Assembly: GCA_947453885.1 (NCBI GenBank) | Contig: CANGIF010000006.1 | Span: 40,172-104,171 of the forward strand | Length of the DNA: 64,000 nucleotides | DNA from: Flavobacteriaceae bacterium | Lineage (GTDB): Bacteria; Bacteroidota; Bacteroidia; Flavobacteriales; Flavobacteriaceae | Reading direction: 5' to 3' | In this document: positions 44,000 to 53,547 of the stretch, in pieces | How the letters are laid out: every line of letters starts with the position of its first letter | Position numbering within the stretch: position 1 is the stretch's first letter | Notes under the pieces: generated by a model | What the model was told of the DNA's origin: nothing | Databases searched by the model: none | What the model saw: the letters and a program-made list of their open reading frames with translations, nothing else | Program-made: the position numbers and the translations under genes

Positions 44000-45016
44000 A
44001 TGAAAAAAACAAGAATTGCTATTAATGGATTTGGTCGCATAGGAAGAACCCTTTTTCGTTTGCTCCTCAATCATAAAAACATTGAAGTGATTGCAATAAA
44101 TGATATTGCTGATACACCTACAATGGCACATTTGGTAAAATACGATAGTATTCACGGTGTTTTGCCTTATAAAGTTACCTATAATCAAACGTCGTTGAAA
44201 ATAGAGGATCATTCGTTTTTGTTTTTTCATGAAAAAGAAATTGGCAACCTCAACTGGGAACAACACAACATTGATTTTGTTATAGAAGCCACAGGAAAAT
44301 ACAAATCGTTCGAAAGTCTCAATCAACATATAATTTCAGGTGCTAAAAAAGTAATTCTAACCGCGCCATCAGTAGTTGATACTATAAAAACCATTGTTTT
44401 AGGCGTAAACGAATCTATTTTAGATGGAACTGAAACCATTATTTCAAATGCTAGCTGTACTACAAATAATGCTGCGCCTATGGTCAAAATAATTAAAGAA
44501 TTATGTGGTATTGAACAAGCCTACATTACTACGGTTCATTCTTACACAACCGATCAAAGTTTGCATGACCAACCGCACAAAGATTTGAGAAGAGCAAGAG
44601 GTGCAAGCCAATCAATAGTGCCAACAACAACGGGAGCAGCAAAAGCATTGACAAAAATATTTCCAGAAATGGAAGGAAAACTTGGTGGCTGTGGTATTAG
44701 AGTTCCCGTTCCAGACGGATCATTAACTGATATTACATGTAATGTAGAACGAATTGTTTCAATAGAAGAAATTAATGCTGCTTTTCTTAAAGCTTCGCAA
44801 AACGAACTAAAGGGAATTTTAACCTATACCGAAGACCCAATTGTTTCAGTAGATGTAATTGGCAATACCAGTTCATGTGTTTTTGATGCTCAGCTTACTT
44901 CTGTGATTGATAAAATGGTAAAAGTTGTAGGATGGTACGATAATGAAATTGGCTATTCTTCTCGAATAATCGACTTAATTACCTATTTACAAAGCACAAA
45001 AACTACCCTTGTTTAA
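44000..45016 (+). CDS. gap: Glyceraldehyde-3-phosphate dehydrogenase
   Basis: The 338-residue enzyme has the NAD-binding INGFGRIGRTLFRLLL at the N-terminus, catalytic Cys in SNASCTTNNAAP (about residue 153), TTVHSYTTDQSLHDQPHKDL with the activating His, and GWYDNEIGYSSRI near the end. It acts in glycolysis/gluconeogenesis. Because a flavobacterium may have more than one copy, a biosynthetic (gluconeogenic) role for this one is possible. Its 3' end overlaps the convergent purine nucleoside phosphorylase gene by 14 bases. Confidence 0.95.
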   Translation: MKKTRIAINGFGRIGRTLFRLLLNHKNIEVIAINDIADTPTMAHLVKYDSIHGVLPYKVTYNQTSLKIEDHSFLFFHEKEIGNLNWEQHNIDFVIEATGKYKSFESLNQHIISGAKKVILTAPSVVDTIKTIVLGVNESILDGTETIISNASCTTNNAAPMVKIIKELCGIEQAYITTVHSYTTDQSLHDQPHKDLRRARGASQSIVPTTTGAAKALTKIFPEMEGKLGGCGIRVPVPDGSLTDITCNVERIVSIEEINAAFLKASQNELKGILTYTEDPIVSVDVIGNTSSCVFDAQLTSVIDKMVKVVGWYDNEIGYSSRIIDLITYLQSTKTTLV

Positions 45017-45815
45017 TTAGTTCTTGTATCAAATTTCTAACGTGAGGTTCTGCTTTTTCGGCAGCCTTTAACACCTCTGCATGGCTAACTTCTTCAATGT
45101 TTTCTTCGTCACCCATGTCAGTTATAACTGAAATACCAAAACATTCCATTTCCATGTGACGTGCTACAATTACTTCTGGAACAGTTGACATTCCTACACA
45201 ATCAGCACCAATTATTTTTACCATCTTATACTCAGCAAGAGTTTCAAATGTAGGACCTTGTAATGCCAAATAAATACCCTCGTGAACAGTAATACCTAGT
45301 GATTTTGCAATTACTTTTGCTTTTGCTAACATAGTTAAGTTATATGGTGCACTCATATTAAGAAATCGTGGACCAAACCGTTCGTCATTTTTTCCTCTTA
45401 AAGGATGCTCAGGCATCATGTTAATGTGATCTTTTAACAAAACAATTGAGCCCACTTCATAATTTGAATTTACACCACCAGAAGCATTGGATACTATTAA
45501 TTTTGTTACTCCTAAATACTTCAGAACCCGAACTGGAAAAGTAACTTGTTTCATATCATAACCTTCATAATAATGAAAGCGACCTTGCATAGCTACTACC
45601 TTCTTAGTTCCAATTGTTCCAAAAACTAAGGCACCTTTATGTCCTTGAACTGTAGATGTGGGAAAATTAGGAATTTCACTGTAAGGAAGTGTAAATTGAA
45701 TTTGAATATCATTTGTAAAACCTCCTAAACCAGAACCTAAAATGACTCCATACTCTGGATTAAAATTAGTTTTATCTTTTATAAACGCTACCGTTTCCTG
45801 AACTAGTTCCCACAT
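45003..45815 (-). CDS. Purine nucleoside phosphorylase (trimeric type)
   Basis: Phosphorolysis of purine nucleosides in salvage. The 270-residue protein has YGVILGSGLGGFTNDI (about 20-35), MQGRFHYYEGYDMKQVTFPV, IVSNASGGVNSNYEVGSIVL and GADCVGMSTVPEVIVARHME, all family-I PNP hallmarks, with ISVITDMGDEENIEEVSHAE at the C-terminus. Convergent to gap, with overlapping ends; on the same strand after rho. Confidence 0.94.
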   Translation of the reverse strand: MWELVQETVAFIKDKTNFNPEYGVILGSGLGGFTNDIQIQFTLPYSEIPNFPTSTVQGHKGALVFGTIGTKKVVAMQGRFHYYEGYDMKQVTFPVRVLKYLGVTKLIVSNASGGVNSNYEVGSIVLLKDHINMMPEHPLRGKNDERFGPRFLNMSAPYNLTMLAKAKVIAKSLGITVHEGIYLALQGPTFETLAEYKMVKIIGADCVGMSTVPEVIVARHMEMECFGISVITDMGDEENIEEVSHAEVLKAAEKAEPHVRNLIQELIKQG

Positions 45816-46011
45816 ACAATTTGTTTTTAGTTTGATTTTAAATATCCTATTTTATATGATTTACGTTGTATTTTAAAGTATAACGGAGGAAGTACACTTT
45901 TAAAAACAAAGCCACCAAAAATACACAAATAGTTCCTACTTCCAATTTGATTACAGCAAGTAATTAAGTTTTGAAATTTTATTTTATTATTAAAGTAAGA
46001 AACACTTGACT

Positions 46012-47805
46012 TTAGTCGTTCATAGAAATTAAAAATTCTTCATTGTTTCTAGTTTTCTTGAAACGGTCGTTGATGAAATCCATAGCTTCAATTGGATTCA
46101 TATCTGCTAAATACTTTCTCATAATCCACATACGTTGTAATGTTTTTTCGTCTAATAATAAATCGTCACGACGTGTGCTTGATGAAGTTAAATCTATTGC
46201 AGGGAAAATACGTTTGTTGGCAATTTTACGATCCAATTGCAGCTCCATGTTTCCAGTACCTTTAAATTCTTCAAAAATAACTTCGTCCATTTTAGAACCT
46301 GTTTCAGTTAAAGCAGTTGCAATAATACTCAATGAACCACCATTTTCAACATTTCGGGCTGCTCCAAAAAATCGTTTTGGTTTTTGTAATGCATTTGCAT
46401 CCACACCACCGCTCAACACTTTCCCAGAAGCAGGTTGAACCGTGTTATAGGCTCTAGCTAAACGTGTTATAGAATCTAAAAGAATGACTACGTCATGTCC
46501 GCATTCAACTAACCGTTTTGCTTTTTCGAGGACAATATTGGCGATTTTAACATGCTCCTGGGGTTCTCTATCAAAAGTAGAAGCTATTACTTCACCTCGA
46601 ACACTCCTTTGCATATCGGTAACTTCCTCAGGACGTTCGTCAATTAACAATACAATTAAATAAACCTCAGGATGATTGGCAGCAATAGCATTTGCAATAT
46701 CTTTCAAAAGCATGGTTTTACCTGTTTTTGGTTGAGCAACTATCATTCCTCTTTGTCCTTTTCCTATTGGAGAAAATAAATCAATGATTCGAGTTGAAAT
46801 AGAACTGCCTCTTTCTGCTAATTTAAATTTTTCGGATGGAAAAACAGGGGTTAAGTGTTCAAATGAAACTCGATCTCGAACTACTTGAGGATCGTGTCCA
46901 TTAATTTTTAAAACTCTAACTAAGGGAAAAAACTTTTCTCCTTCTTTTGGTGGACGCACTACACCTTTTACAGTATCGCCTGTTTTTAATCCAAATAATC
47001 TAATTTGTGAAGTAGATAAATAAATATCGTCAGGAGACGCTAAATAATTATAATCTGAAGAACGTAGAAAACCATAGCCATCAGCCATCATTTCTAGTAC
47101 TCCTTCACTTTCAATAATTCCTTCAAATTCATAATCTGAATTACCAAAAGTATTTTTCTTATTTTTAAAATTAGGATTTTGGTTAGGGTTTTGTCCTCCA
47201 TTTGTACTAACTACATTATTAGTGTTTGGGTTTGGTTTTGGGTTTAGATTTTTTTTCTGTAATTGATTAGGGTTTGTTTTTTTTACAAATTCTTTTGGTG
47301 CTTCCTTTTCAGTTTCCGATTCAGTAGTTTTTACAACTAAAGATTCGGTTTCTGCTTGTTCTACTTTTTGAATTTTTTCAGCTATTTTCTTTTCATAGTC
47401 TGCTTTTTTGAATTTCCCTTTGGAAGGTAATGGTTCTATTTTGACTGCATTATTTTCAACTGGTACTGATCCTTCTTCCTTAACTTTTTTTTCAGGAATT
47501 AAAACTTTTGCAACTGAAATTGGTTCAATAGATCCTTCCGTAAACAAAGTTGCTTCATTTGTTTTTTTCTCTATTCCTTTTTTAGGAGGAGCAATTCTTG
47601 TTCGTTTTGGCTTGTCTTCCGCAATATCATCTGCATTATTTTTATCTTTTGCTTCAGTTGGTACTACACTTTTATTTTGCTCTTCGAGAATCAAATTAAT
47701 AAGTAAGTCTTTTTTTACTCCAGTATGTTTTATGGTTTTAGCTAATTTAGCAATTTCTTGAAGCTCAGATAGCTTCATTTCTTTTAAGGCAGAAATGTCA
47801 AACAT
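46012..47805 (-). CDS. rho: Transcription termination factor Rho
   Basis: Hexameric RNA helicase ending transcription. The 597-residue protein has the Rho N-terminal SAP-like domain ([20 protein letters not shown]) and then about 190 residues of a lysine/asparagine-rich disordered insert, typical for Bacteroidota Rho. The RNA-binding cold-shock-like domain follows ([20 protein letters not shown]). The ATPase has Walker [17 protein letters not shown] (about 357) and Walker [17 protein letters not shown]. Start 186 bases from the divergent DUF4293 gene. Confidence 0.96.
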   Translation of the reverse strand: MFDISALKEMKLSELQEIAKLAKTIKHTGVKKDLLINLILEEQNKSVVPTEAKDKNNADDIAEDKPKRTRIAPPKKGIEKKTNEATLFTEGSIEPISVAKVLIPEKKVKEEGSVPVENNAVKIEPLPSKGKFKKADYEKKIAEKIQKVEQAETESLVVKTTESETEKEAPKEFVKKTNPNQLQKKNLNPKPNPNTNNVVSTNGGQNPNQNPNFKNKKNTFGNSDYEFEGIIESEGVLEMMADGYGFLRSSDYNYLASPDDIYLSTSQIRLFGLKTGDTVKGVVRPPKEGEKFFPLVRVLKINGHDPQVVRDRVSFEHLTPVFPSEKFKLAERGSSISTRIIDLFSPIGKGQRGMIVAQPKTGKTMLLKDIANAIAANHPEVYLIVLLIDERPEEVTDMQRSVRGEVIASTFDREPQEHVKIANIVLEKAKRLVECGHDVVILLDSITRLARAYNTVQPASGKVLSGGVDANALQKPKRFFGAARNVENGGSLSIIATALTETGSKMDEVIFEEFKGTGNMELQLDRKIANKRIFPAIDLTSSSTRRDDLLLDEKTLQRMWIMRKYLADMNPIEAMDFINDRFKKTRNNEEFLISMND

Positions 47806-47965
47806 GAATGTTGATCTAATTTAATTAATTTGGATAATAATCTAAAAATGGTAGGTGATTTTTTTTATTCTATGAACTATCCGAAGAATGAAGTACTTAC
47901 GGATTTGTTATGCAATAATACGAATATTTTTTTAGGTTGCAATAGTATTTATTAAAAAGAAAATA

Positions 47966-47973
47966 TATTTTTG
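47966..47973 (+). promoter_or_regulatory. -7 promoter box of the DUF4293 gene
   Basis: TATTTTTG, exact TANNTTTG, 19 bases before the ATG. Confidence 0.5.
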
Positions 47974-47991
47974 TCAAAGAAATAGTAAAAA

Positions 47992-48405
47992 ATGTTACAA
48001 CGAATACAAACCATTTATCTTTTATTAGCTGTAATTGCTAGTGGCGCTTTACCGTTCCTTTTTCCTCTTTGGTCCTTAACCAATGGTAAATCTCAATTTT
48101 TTATGGAGGTATTTTTATATACTACTTTTTTTGGTTTGAGTACTACTTTAGCTATTGTAAGTATTATTTCTTTTAAGAAAAGACAAAATCAATTTGTGTT
48201 GAACCGATTGAATATGATTTTAAATTTAATTTTATTAGGATTATTTGTATATCATTCACTAAATGTATCTGGAGAGACAATTAAAGTTTCTGAGAAAGGT
48301 ATTGGGATGTTTCTACCTATTATTTCTATCGTTTTTCTGGTTTTGGCAAACAATGCCATAAAAAAGGACGAAGATCTCGTAAAATCTGTGGATAGATTGA
48401 GATAA
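47992..48405 (+). CDS. DUF4293-family membrane protein
   Basis: 137 residues with four transmembrane helices: MLQRIQTIYLLLAVIASGAL at the start, then helices near 37-57, 71-85 and 104-122. The start motif MLQRIQT is the DUF4293 signature I know from Bacteroidota, usually next to rho as here. No function is known. Confidence 0.85.
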   Translation: MLQRIQTIYLLLAVIASGALPFLFPLWSLTNGKSQFFMEVFLYTTFFGLSTTLAIVSIISFKKRQNQFVLNRLNMILNLILLGLFVYHSLNVSGETIKVSEKGIGMFLPIISIVFLVLANNAIKKDEDLVKSVDRLR

Positions 48406-48438
48406 ACCTATAAACTTAGTTTTATTAGTGCGAAGAAA

Positions 48439-48467
48439 AATCCTAACTCACGTTAGGATTTTTTTTA
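48439..48467. terminator. Bidirectional terminator between DUF4293 and HMG-CoA lyase genes
   Basis: AATCCTAAC (48439-48447), loop TCAC, GTTAGGATT (48452-48460), T tail on the plus strand and an A5 run on the left giving U on the minus strand. Confidence 0.9.
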
Positions 48468-48469
48468 TT

Positions 48470-49333
48470 TTAATGGAATTCTGAAAAAAGTTTAGTTGCT
48501 TCATTGTAACTACTTTCAAAACTCATAGGACTTGTTTGTAATACTTCCTTTTTGGCCGTAAAGAAAGACAATAGTTTTTCAGTTGGCATGTTACCTGTAA
48601 GATCATCTTTTGCCATAGGGCAACCACCAAATCCCTGAATGGCACCATCGTATCGTCGACAACCAGAATTATAGGCTGCTTCAATTTTTTCAAACCATTT
48701 ATCGGGTGTTGTATGTAAATGTGCTCCAAATTCAATTTGTGGGTATTTCTGAATCAAATTTGAAAATAAATAAGAAATTACTTCAGGTGTTGACGAACCT
48801 ATTGTATCGGATAAAGATAGAATTTTAACTCCCATTGCGGCTAATTTTTCAGTCCATTCTCCAACAATTTCAACATTCCAAGGATCTCCGTAAGGATTAC
48901 CAAATCCCATAGACAAATAAGCTACAACTTCTTTATTAGATTGTGCTGCTATTTCCAGAATTTCTTGTAATGTATGTAATGATTCTGCAATGGTTTTATG
49001 CGTATTTCGCATTTGAAAATTTTCGGAAATGGAAAAAGGAAAACCTAAATATTTTATTTCATTATGAGTAGCTGCCATGGTAGCTCCTTGCGTATTGGCA
49101 ATTATAGCTAATAATTTACTTGTTGTTTGCGACAAATCTAATTGTGCTAAAACAGCTGCAGTATCTTGCATTTGTGGAATAGCTTTGGGCGAAACAAAAC
49201 TACCAAAATCGATGCTATCAAATCCAACACGAAGCAAAGATTGAATGTAGGCCACTTTACGTTCAGTTGGAATAAAGGGTTTTATTCCTTGCATGGCATC
49301 TCGTGGACATTCTATAATTTTAATTGCTCTCAT
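48470..49333 (-). CDS. Hydroxymethylglutaryl-CoA lyase
   Basis: Cleaves HMG-CoA to acetoacetate and acetyl-CoA in leucine degradation. The 287-residue TIM-barrel protein starts IKIIECPRDAMQGIKPFIPT. It has IDFGSFVSPKAIPQMQDTA, AYLSMGFGNPYGDPW, ILSLSDTIGSS, FGAHLHTTPDKWFEK (two metal-ligand His) and the lyase active-site motif GFGGCPMAKDDLTGNMPTE. Note ECPRDAMQ instead of the usual EVGPRDGLQ. Monocistronic between a terminator and pyrD. Confidence 0.92.
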   Translation of the reverse strand: MRAIKIIECPRDAMQGIKPFIPTERKVAYIQSLLRVGFDSIDFGSFVSPKAIPQMQDTAAVLAQLDLSQTTSKLLAIIANTQGATMAATHNEIKYLGFPFSISENFQMRNTHKTIAESLHTLQEILEIAAQSNKEVVAYLSMGFGNPYGDPWNVEIVGEWTEKLAAMGVKILSLSDTIGSSTPEVISYLFSNLIQKYPQIEFGAHLHTTPDKWFEKIEAAYNSGCRRYDGAIQGFGGCPMAKDDLTGNMPTEKLLSFFTAKKEVLQTSPMSFESSYNEATKLFSEFH

Positions 49334-49404
49334 AAGTCGCCAAATATAAGAAAGATTTGCTTTTTACGAAATCGATTTTTCTAAAATTTAATTCTGATAT
49401 AAAC

Positions 49405-50430
49405 TTAGGCTTTTATGTTTCTTAAAATCTTTTTATTAATGGCTTTTACAAGTTGTGGTCCTTCATAAATAAAACCAGTGTAAAGTTGAATTAAACTTGC
49501 GCCCGCTTTTAGTTTTTCAAGGGCATCATTTGCATCATGAATCCCTCCTACTCCAATTATTGGAAAAGAATGGTTGCTTTTTTCTGCTAAAAAACGAATT
49601 ACTTCAGTAGCTCTTTTACACAATGGTTTTCCTGACAATCCGCCAATTTCATTTCTGTTTTCTGAATGTAAATCAGCTCTTGAAACTGTTGTATTGGTAG
49701 CTATTACTCCTGCCAAATTAGTTTCTAGTACAATATCAATTATGTCTAGCAACTGTTCGTTAGTTAAATCAGGTGCAATTTTTAATAAAATAGGTTTCGA
49801 CTTAGGCTTTAATGCATTTTGTTTTTGTAAAACGGAAACCAATTTATGTAATGGCTCTTTATCTTGTAAAGCTCGTAAATCGGGCGTGTTGGGCGAGCTT
49901 ACATTTATTACAAAATAATCTACATAATCATACAAAGCTTCAAAACATAATAAGTAATCGGAAACAGCATCTTCGTTAGGTGTCAATTTGTTTTTTCCAA
50001 TATTACCACCAATAATAACATCTTTGTTTCTTTTTAATTGGTTAACAGCAGCTTGGACTCCTTTATTATTAAAGCCCATTCTGTTTATAATGGCTTGCTC
50101 TTTTTGTAATCGAAACAATCGTTTCTTTGGATTGCCTTCTTGTGGTTTTGGAGTTATCGTTCCTATTTCAATAAACCCAAATCCAAAATTAGAAAGTTCT
50201 TTATACAACGTAGCATCTTTATCAAAACCTGCTGCTAAACCTATTGGATTTTTAAATTTTATTCCAAATACTTCACGTTCCAATCGTTTGTCTTGTACTT
50301 CATAATAGGATTTAATGCAAAATCCAACGCCTGGTATTTTAGATAGCAATCGAATACTAGAAAAAGTAAAATGATGAATTGTTTCCGGATCAAAACAGAA
50401 TAATAAGGGTCTAATAAAAATTTTATACAT
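49405..50430 (-). CDS. pyrD: Quinone-dependent dihydroorotate dehydrogenase (class 2)
   Basis: Membrane-associated FMN enzyme of pyrimidine synthesis that passes electrons to menaquinone. From ATG 50430 ([20 protein letters not shown]) it has 341 residues: the N-terminal membrane-binding helices, [50 protein letters not shown] (catalytic Ser in NVSSPNTP), [10 protein letters not shown] and [20 protein letters not shown]. The open frame upstream to 50454 is not needed. Confidence 0.95.
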   Translation of the reverse strand: MYKIFIRPLLFCFDPETIHHFTFSSIRLLSKIPGVGFCIKSYYEVQDKRLEREVFGIKFKNPIGLAAGFDKDATLYKELSNFGFGFIEIGTITPKPQEGNPKKRLFRLQKEQAIINRMGFNNKGVQAAVNQLKRNKDVIIGGNIGKNKLTPNEDAVSDYLLCFEALYDYVDYFVINVSSPNTPDLRALQDKEPLHKLVSVLQKQNALKPKSKPILLKIAPDLTNEQLLDIIDIVLETNLAGVIATNTTVSRADLHSENRNEIGGLSGKPLCKRATEVIRFLAEKSNHSFPIIGVGGIHDANDALEKLKAGASLIQLYTGFIYEGPQLVKAINKKILRNIKA

Positions 50431-50898
50431 AAGAGTTTTAGTTGTGTCTTGCAAAAATAGTCAAATAAAACTAATTTTATTTTGAAAAATAGAACCCAAA
50501 TCTTATTAAAGACAACCAAATAAATAAAACAAATTTCAGGTATCTCTACTTCTATTAAATATAGATAGTTCCAACTTTTAACAAATTAGAAATCCTTAGG
50601 TTGTCAAAATTTAATTCGTTTTAAGAATGCCATAATTACTTTTTATTTGATTTAGTGAGTCTATAATATGCGTTTTAATTTGAAATTGTTCAAATTGGAT
50701 TTGAAAAAGTTGTATCCAGAAATTATATTACTTCATTTACATTTATTGCTTGATTTTAGGAATAGTATAATTGTATTTTGAACTTAAATTACCTTACATA
50801 CAATACCTATTAAATAATACTTTATCTGCAACAAAAGTTAAGAAATTTGTAACATCCTTAAGAATTATTCTTACTATTTTTCAATTGAAATTTCAAGT

Positions 50899-50912
50899 AT
50901 GATAAATATCAT
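50899..50912 (+). promoter_or_regulatory. FNR/CRP-type binding site upstream of the cbb3 operon
   Basis: ATGAT-AAAT-ATCAT has the same 5-4-5 spacing as the FNR site TTGAT-N4-ATCAA with the GAT/ATC core intact. Its centre lies about 43 bases upstream of the start implied by the -7 box at 50935-50942, i.e. a class II activator position. Oxygen-controlled expression of the oxidase would be expected. Confidence 0.6.
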
Positions 50913-50934
50913 ATTTTGTAAAACCCTCCAGCAG

Positions 50935-50942
50935 TAATTTTG
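50935..50942 (+). promoter_or_regulatory. -7 promoter box of the ccoS-led operon
   Basis: TAATTTTG, exact TANNTTTG, 18 bases before the ccoS ATG. Confidence 0.6.
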
Positions 50943-50960
50943 TTAACTTAAAATTAGGAT

Positions 50961-51152
50961 ATGAGTGTCATTTATTTATTAATCTCTATTAGTATAGTTG
51001 TCGCAATAGGTTTTCTTATAGCCTTTATAAGAGCAGTAAAAACCGGTCAATATGATGACGACTACACTCCATCGGTCAGAATACTTTTTGACGATGAATT
51101 GAAAATTAAACAACCAAAATCAATACAAATAACAGAAGAAAAACAAATTTAA
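50961..51152 (+). CDS. ccoS: cbb3 oxidase assembly protein CcoS
   Basis: 63 residues: one transmembrane helix (about 3-24, IYLLISISIVVAIGFLIAFI) and the CcoS segment AVKTGQYDDDYTPSVRILFDD. CcoS is required for cofactor insertion into cbb3 oxidases. It starts the operon and ends 2 bases before the ccoNO start. Confidence 0.92.
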   Translation: MSVIYLLISISIVVAIGFLIAFIRAVKTGQYDDDYTPSVRILFDDELKIKQPKSIQITEEKQI

Positions 51153-51154
51153 TT

Positions 51155-53344
51155 ATGGAAATGCAACAATTTTATTATGACAACAAAATTGTAAAGAAGT
51201 TCCTTTATGCCACAATAGTATTTGGTGTAGTTGGAATGTTAGTAGGGCTTATATTAGCTTTAATGTTTCTTTTTCCCAACTTAACCGAAGGTATTCCATG
51301 GTTAAGTTTTGGTAGATTGAGACCTTTACACACAAATGCAGTAATTTTTGCCTTTGTAGGAAATTCAATGTTTGCTGGGGTATATTATTCTTTGCAACGA
51401 TTATTAAAGGCTAGAATGTTCAGTGATTTTTTAAGTAATTTAAACTTTTGGGGGTGGCAACTTATAATAGTGGCAGCCGCAGTTTCTTTACCATTAGGAA
51501 TTACAACTTCTAAAGAATACGCTGAATTAGAATGGCCAATAGACATTGCCATAGCTCTAATTTGGGTAGTATTTGGAATAAACATGATTGGTACTATTAT
51601 TAAAAGAAGAGAGCGACACTTATATGTAGCAATTTGGTTTTATATTGCCACATTTGTTACAGTAGCTGTTTTACATATCTTTAACAGTCTAGAATTACCA
51701 GTAACTGCTTTAAAAAGCTATTCTGTTTATGCAGGAGTTCAAGATGCGTTGGTTCAATGGTGGTATGGTCACAATGCTGTTGCATTTTTCTTAACTACTC
51801 CATTTTTAGGTTTAATGTACTATTTCGTTCCTAAAGCAGCTAATCGTCCAGTATTCTCATACCGACTATCAATCATTCACTTTTGGGCCTTAATTTTTAT
51901 ATATATTTGGGCTGGACCACATCACTTATTGTATTCAGCATTGCCAAATTGGGCTCAAAACTTAGGAGTAGTTTTTTCAGTAATGCTAATTGCACCATCT
52001 TGGGGTGGTATGATTAATGGTTTACTAACATTAAGAGGGGTTTGGGACAAAGTTCGTGAAGAACCCGTTTTGAAATTCTTTGTTGTAGCAATCACTGGTT
52101 ATGGCATGGCAACATTTGAAGGACCAATGTTATCCTTAAAAAATGTAAATGCTATTGCACACTATACCGATTGGATTATAGCCCACGTTCATGTTGGAGC
52201 ATTAGCTTGGAACGGATTTATGGCTTTCGGAATGATGTATTGGTTGATTCCTAGAATGACAAAAGGACCTCTTTTTTCAACTAAATTAGCTAATTTTCAC
52301 TTTTGGATTGGTACACTAGGAATCATTTTCTATGCTTTACCAATGTATGTAGCTGGATTTACACAAGCATCTATGTGGAAACAATTCAACCCAGATGGTA
52401 CTTTGATGTATGGGAATTTTCTTGAAACAGTAAAAGAAATTATGCCAATGTATGCTATGCGTGCTTTTGGAGGTTCTTTGTACTTAATAGGAATGCTAGT
52501 TTTAGTTTACAATATTGTAAAAACAGTAAAAGCAAATGCTGCAGTTGAAGATGAATTAGCAGAAGCTCCAGCACTTCAAGTTATTAGTAATGGAAGATTA
52601 AAAGGTGAAAAATTCCACCCTTGGTTAGAAAGAAGACCAATACAATTAACATTATTAGCAACTGTTGCTATTTTAATTGGCGGAATTATTCAAATTGTAC
52701 CAACTATAATGGTAAAATCAAATATACCAACTATTGCTAGTGTAAAACCATATAGTCCATTAGAGTTAGAAGGTCGTGATTTATACATTAGAGAAGGATG
52801 TGTTGGTTGTCACTCACAATCCGTACGACCATTTAGAAGCGAAGTAGAACGATATGGACCACAGTCTAAAGCAGGTGAATTTGTTTATGATCATCCATTT
52901 TTATGGGGTTCAAAACGTACAGGTCCAGATTTATTAAGAGTTGGTGCTAAATATAATGATAACTGGCATTTTAACCACTTTTGGAGTCCACAAAGTATTT
53001 CGGCAGGATCAATTATGCCTTCTTACAAATGGTTATTCGACAATAAACCTTTAGATGTATCATTGACTGAAAAGAAAATGAAAGCTATGAAAACCCTTGG
53101 TGTTCCTTATTCTGATAGTGAAATTACTAATGCTCAAGTTGCTTTGAGAGCCCAAGCTGTTAAAATTGAAAACAATCTAAAATCTGACCCAGATTTTGTG
53201 AAAAGTTATGAAGAAAGCAAGAAAAAAGCTGACGCTAAAGGTGAAAAATTTGTACCAATGAATGAAAGAGAGATTGTTGCTATGATTGCCTATATTCAAC
53301 GTTTAGGAACAGACATTAAAGTAAAAGATACTAGTAAAAAATAA
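51155..53344 (+). CDS. ccoN: Fused cbb3 oxidase subunits CcoN and CcoO
   Basis: A 729-residue fusion. Residues 1-460 are the haem-copper oxidase subunit (12 helices, PLHTNAVIFAFVGNSMFAGV, WWYGHNAVAFFLTTPFLGLM, GPHHLLYSALPNWAQNLG, HYTDWIIAHVHVGALAWNG), with the expected His ligands. From about 500 on comes CcoO: one anchor helix, one c-type haem site CVGCH (549-553) in REGCVGCHSQSVRPF, and SIMPSYKWL with the axial Met. This fused layout is characteristic of Bacteroidota. Complex IV of microaerobic respiration in the inner membrane. Confidence 0.96.
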   Translation: MEMQQFYYDNKIVKKFLYATIVFGVVGMLVGLILALMFLFPNLTEGIPWLSFGRLRPLHTNAVIFAFVGNSMFAGVYYSLQRLLKARMFSDFLSNLNFWGWQLIIVAAAVSLPLGITTSKEYAELEWPIDIAIALIWVVFGINMIGTIIKRRERHLYVAIWFYIATFVTVAVLHIFNSLELPVTALKSYSVYAGVQDALVQWWYGHNAVAFFLTTPFLGLMYYFVPKAANRPVFSYRLSIIHFWALIFIYIWAGPHHLLYSALPNWAQNLGVVFSVMLIAPSWGGMINGLLTLRGVWDKVREEPVLKFFVVAITGYGMATFEGPMLSLKNVNAIAHYTDWIIAHVHVGALAWNGFMAFGMMYWLIPRMTKGPLFSTKLANFHFWIGTLGIIFYALPMYVAGFTQASMWKQFNPDGTLMYGNFLETVKEIMPMYAMRAFGGSLYLIGMLVLVYNIVKTVKANAAVEDELAEAPALQVISNGRLKGEKFHPWLERRPIQLTLLATVAILIGGIIQIVPTIMVKSNIPTIASVKPYSPLELEGRDLYIREGCVGCHSQSVRPFRSEVERYGPQSKAGEFVYDHPFLWGSKRTGPDLLRVGAKYNDNWHFNHFWSPQSISAGSIMPSYKWLFDNKPLDVSLTEKKMKAMKTLGVPYSDSEITNAQVALRAQAVKIENNLKSDPDFVKSYEESKKKADAKGEKFVPMNEREIVAMIAYIQRLGTDIKVKDTSKK

Positions 53345-53349
53345 CAACT

Positions 53350-53523
53350 ATGTTCGAGCAAATAAAACACAATATGGAATCAATTGTAGGAGTAGCTATC
53401 TATCCTATATTGTCCTTACTAATCTTCTTTTTATTTTTTCTAGTTCTTGGTATTTGGGTTTTTTCCTATAAAAAAGAAAAAATTGAAGAAATGAGTCAAA
53501 TTCCATTAAACGATAAAAATTAA
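53350..53523 (+). CDS. ccoQ: CcoQ-like small cbb3 subunit
   Basis: 57 residues in the 5-base-spaced slot after ccoNO: MFEQIKHNMESIVGVAIYPI, one helix IFFLFFLVLGIWVFSY and a charged tail ending NDKN. Length, single helix and position match CcoQ/FixQ, a stabilising subunit. It is short and was found by direct translation. Confidence 0.85.
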   Translation: MFEQIKHNMESIVGVAIYPILSLLIFFLFFLVLGIWVFSYKKEKIEEMSQIPLNDKN

Positions 53524-53547
53524 GTTTAAAATTCAAAATATATTAAA

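Larger units (their letters stand above)
50431..50960. other. Divergent intergenic region upstream of the cbb3 operon
   Basis: No ORF is supported. The right end carries an FNR-like site (50899-50912) and the -7 box TAATTTTG (50935-50942) of ccoS. At 50878-50900 there is a block (TTCAATTGAAATTTCAAGT) nearly matching one at 26028-26045. The remaining 400 bases hold nothing I recognise; the gene for the CcoI copper ATPase, often found here in relatives, is absent. Confidence 0.6.

Noticed and set aside
46043..47761. Plus-strand ORFs opposite rho (131 and 117 residues)
   Set aside because: Rho is unmistakable on the minus strand; the opposite frames are shadows.
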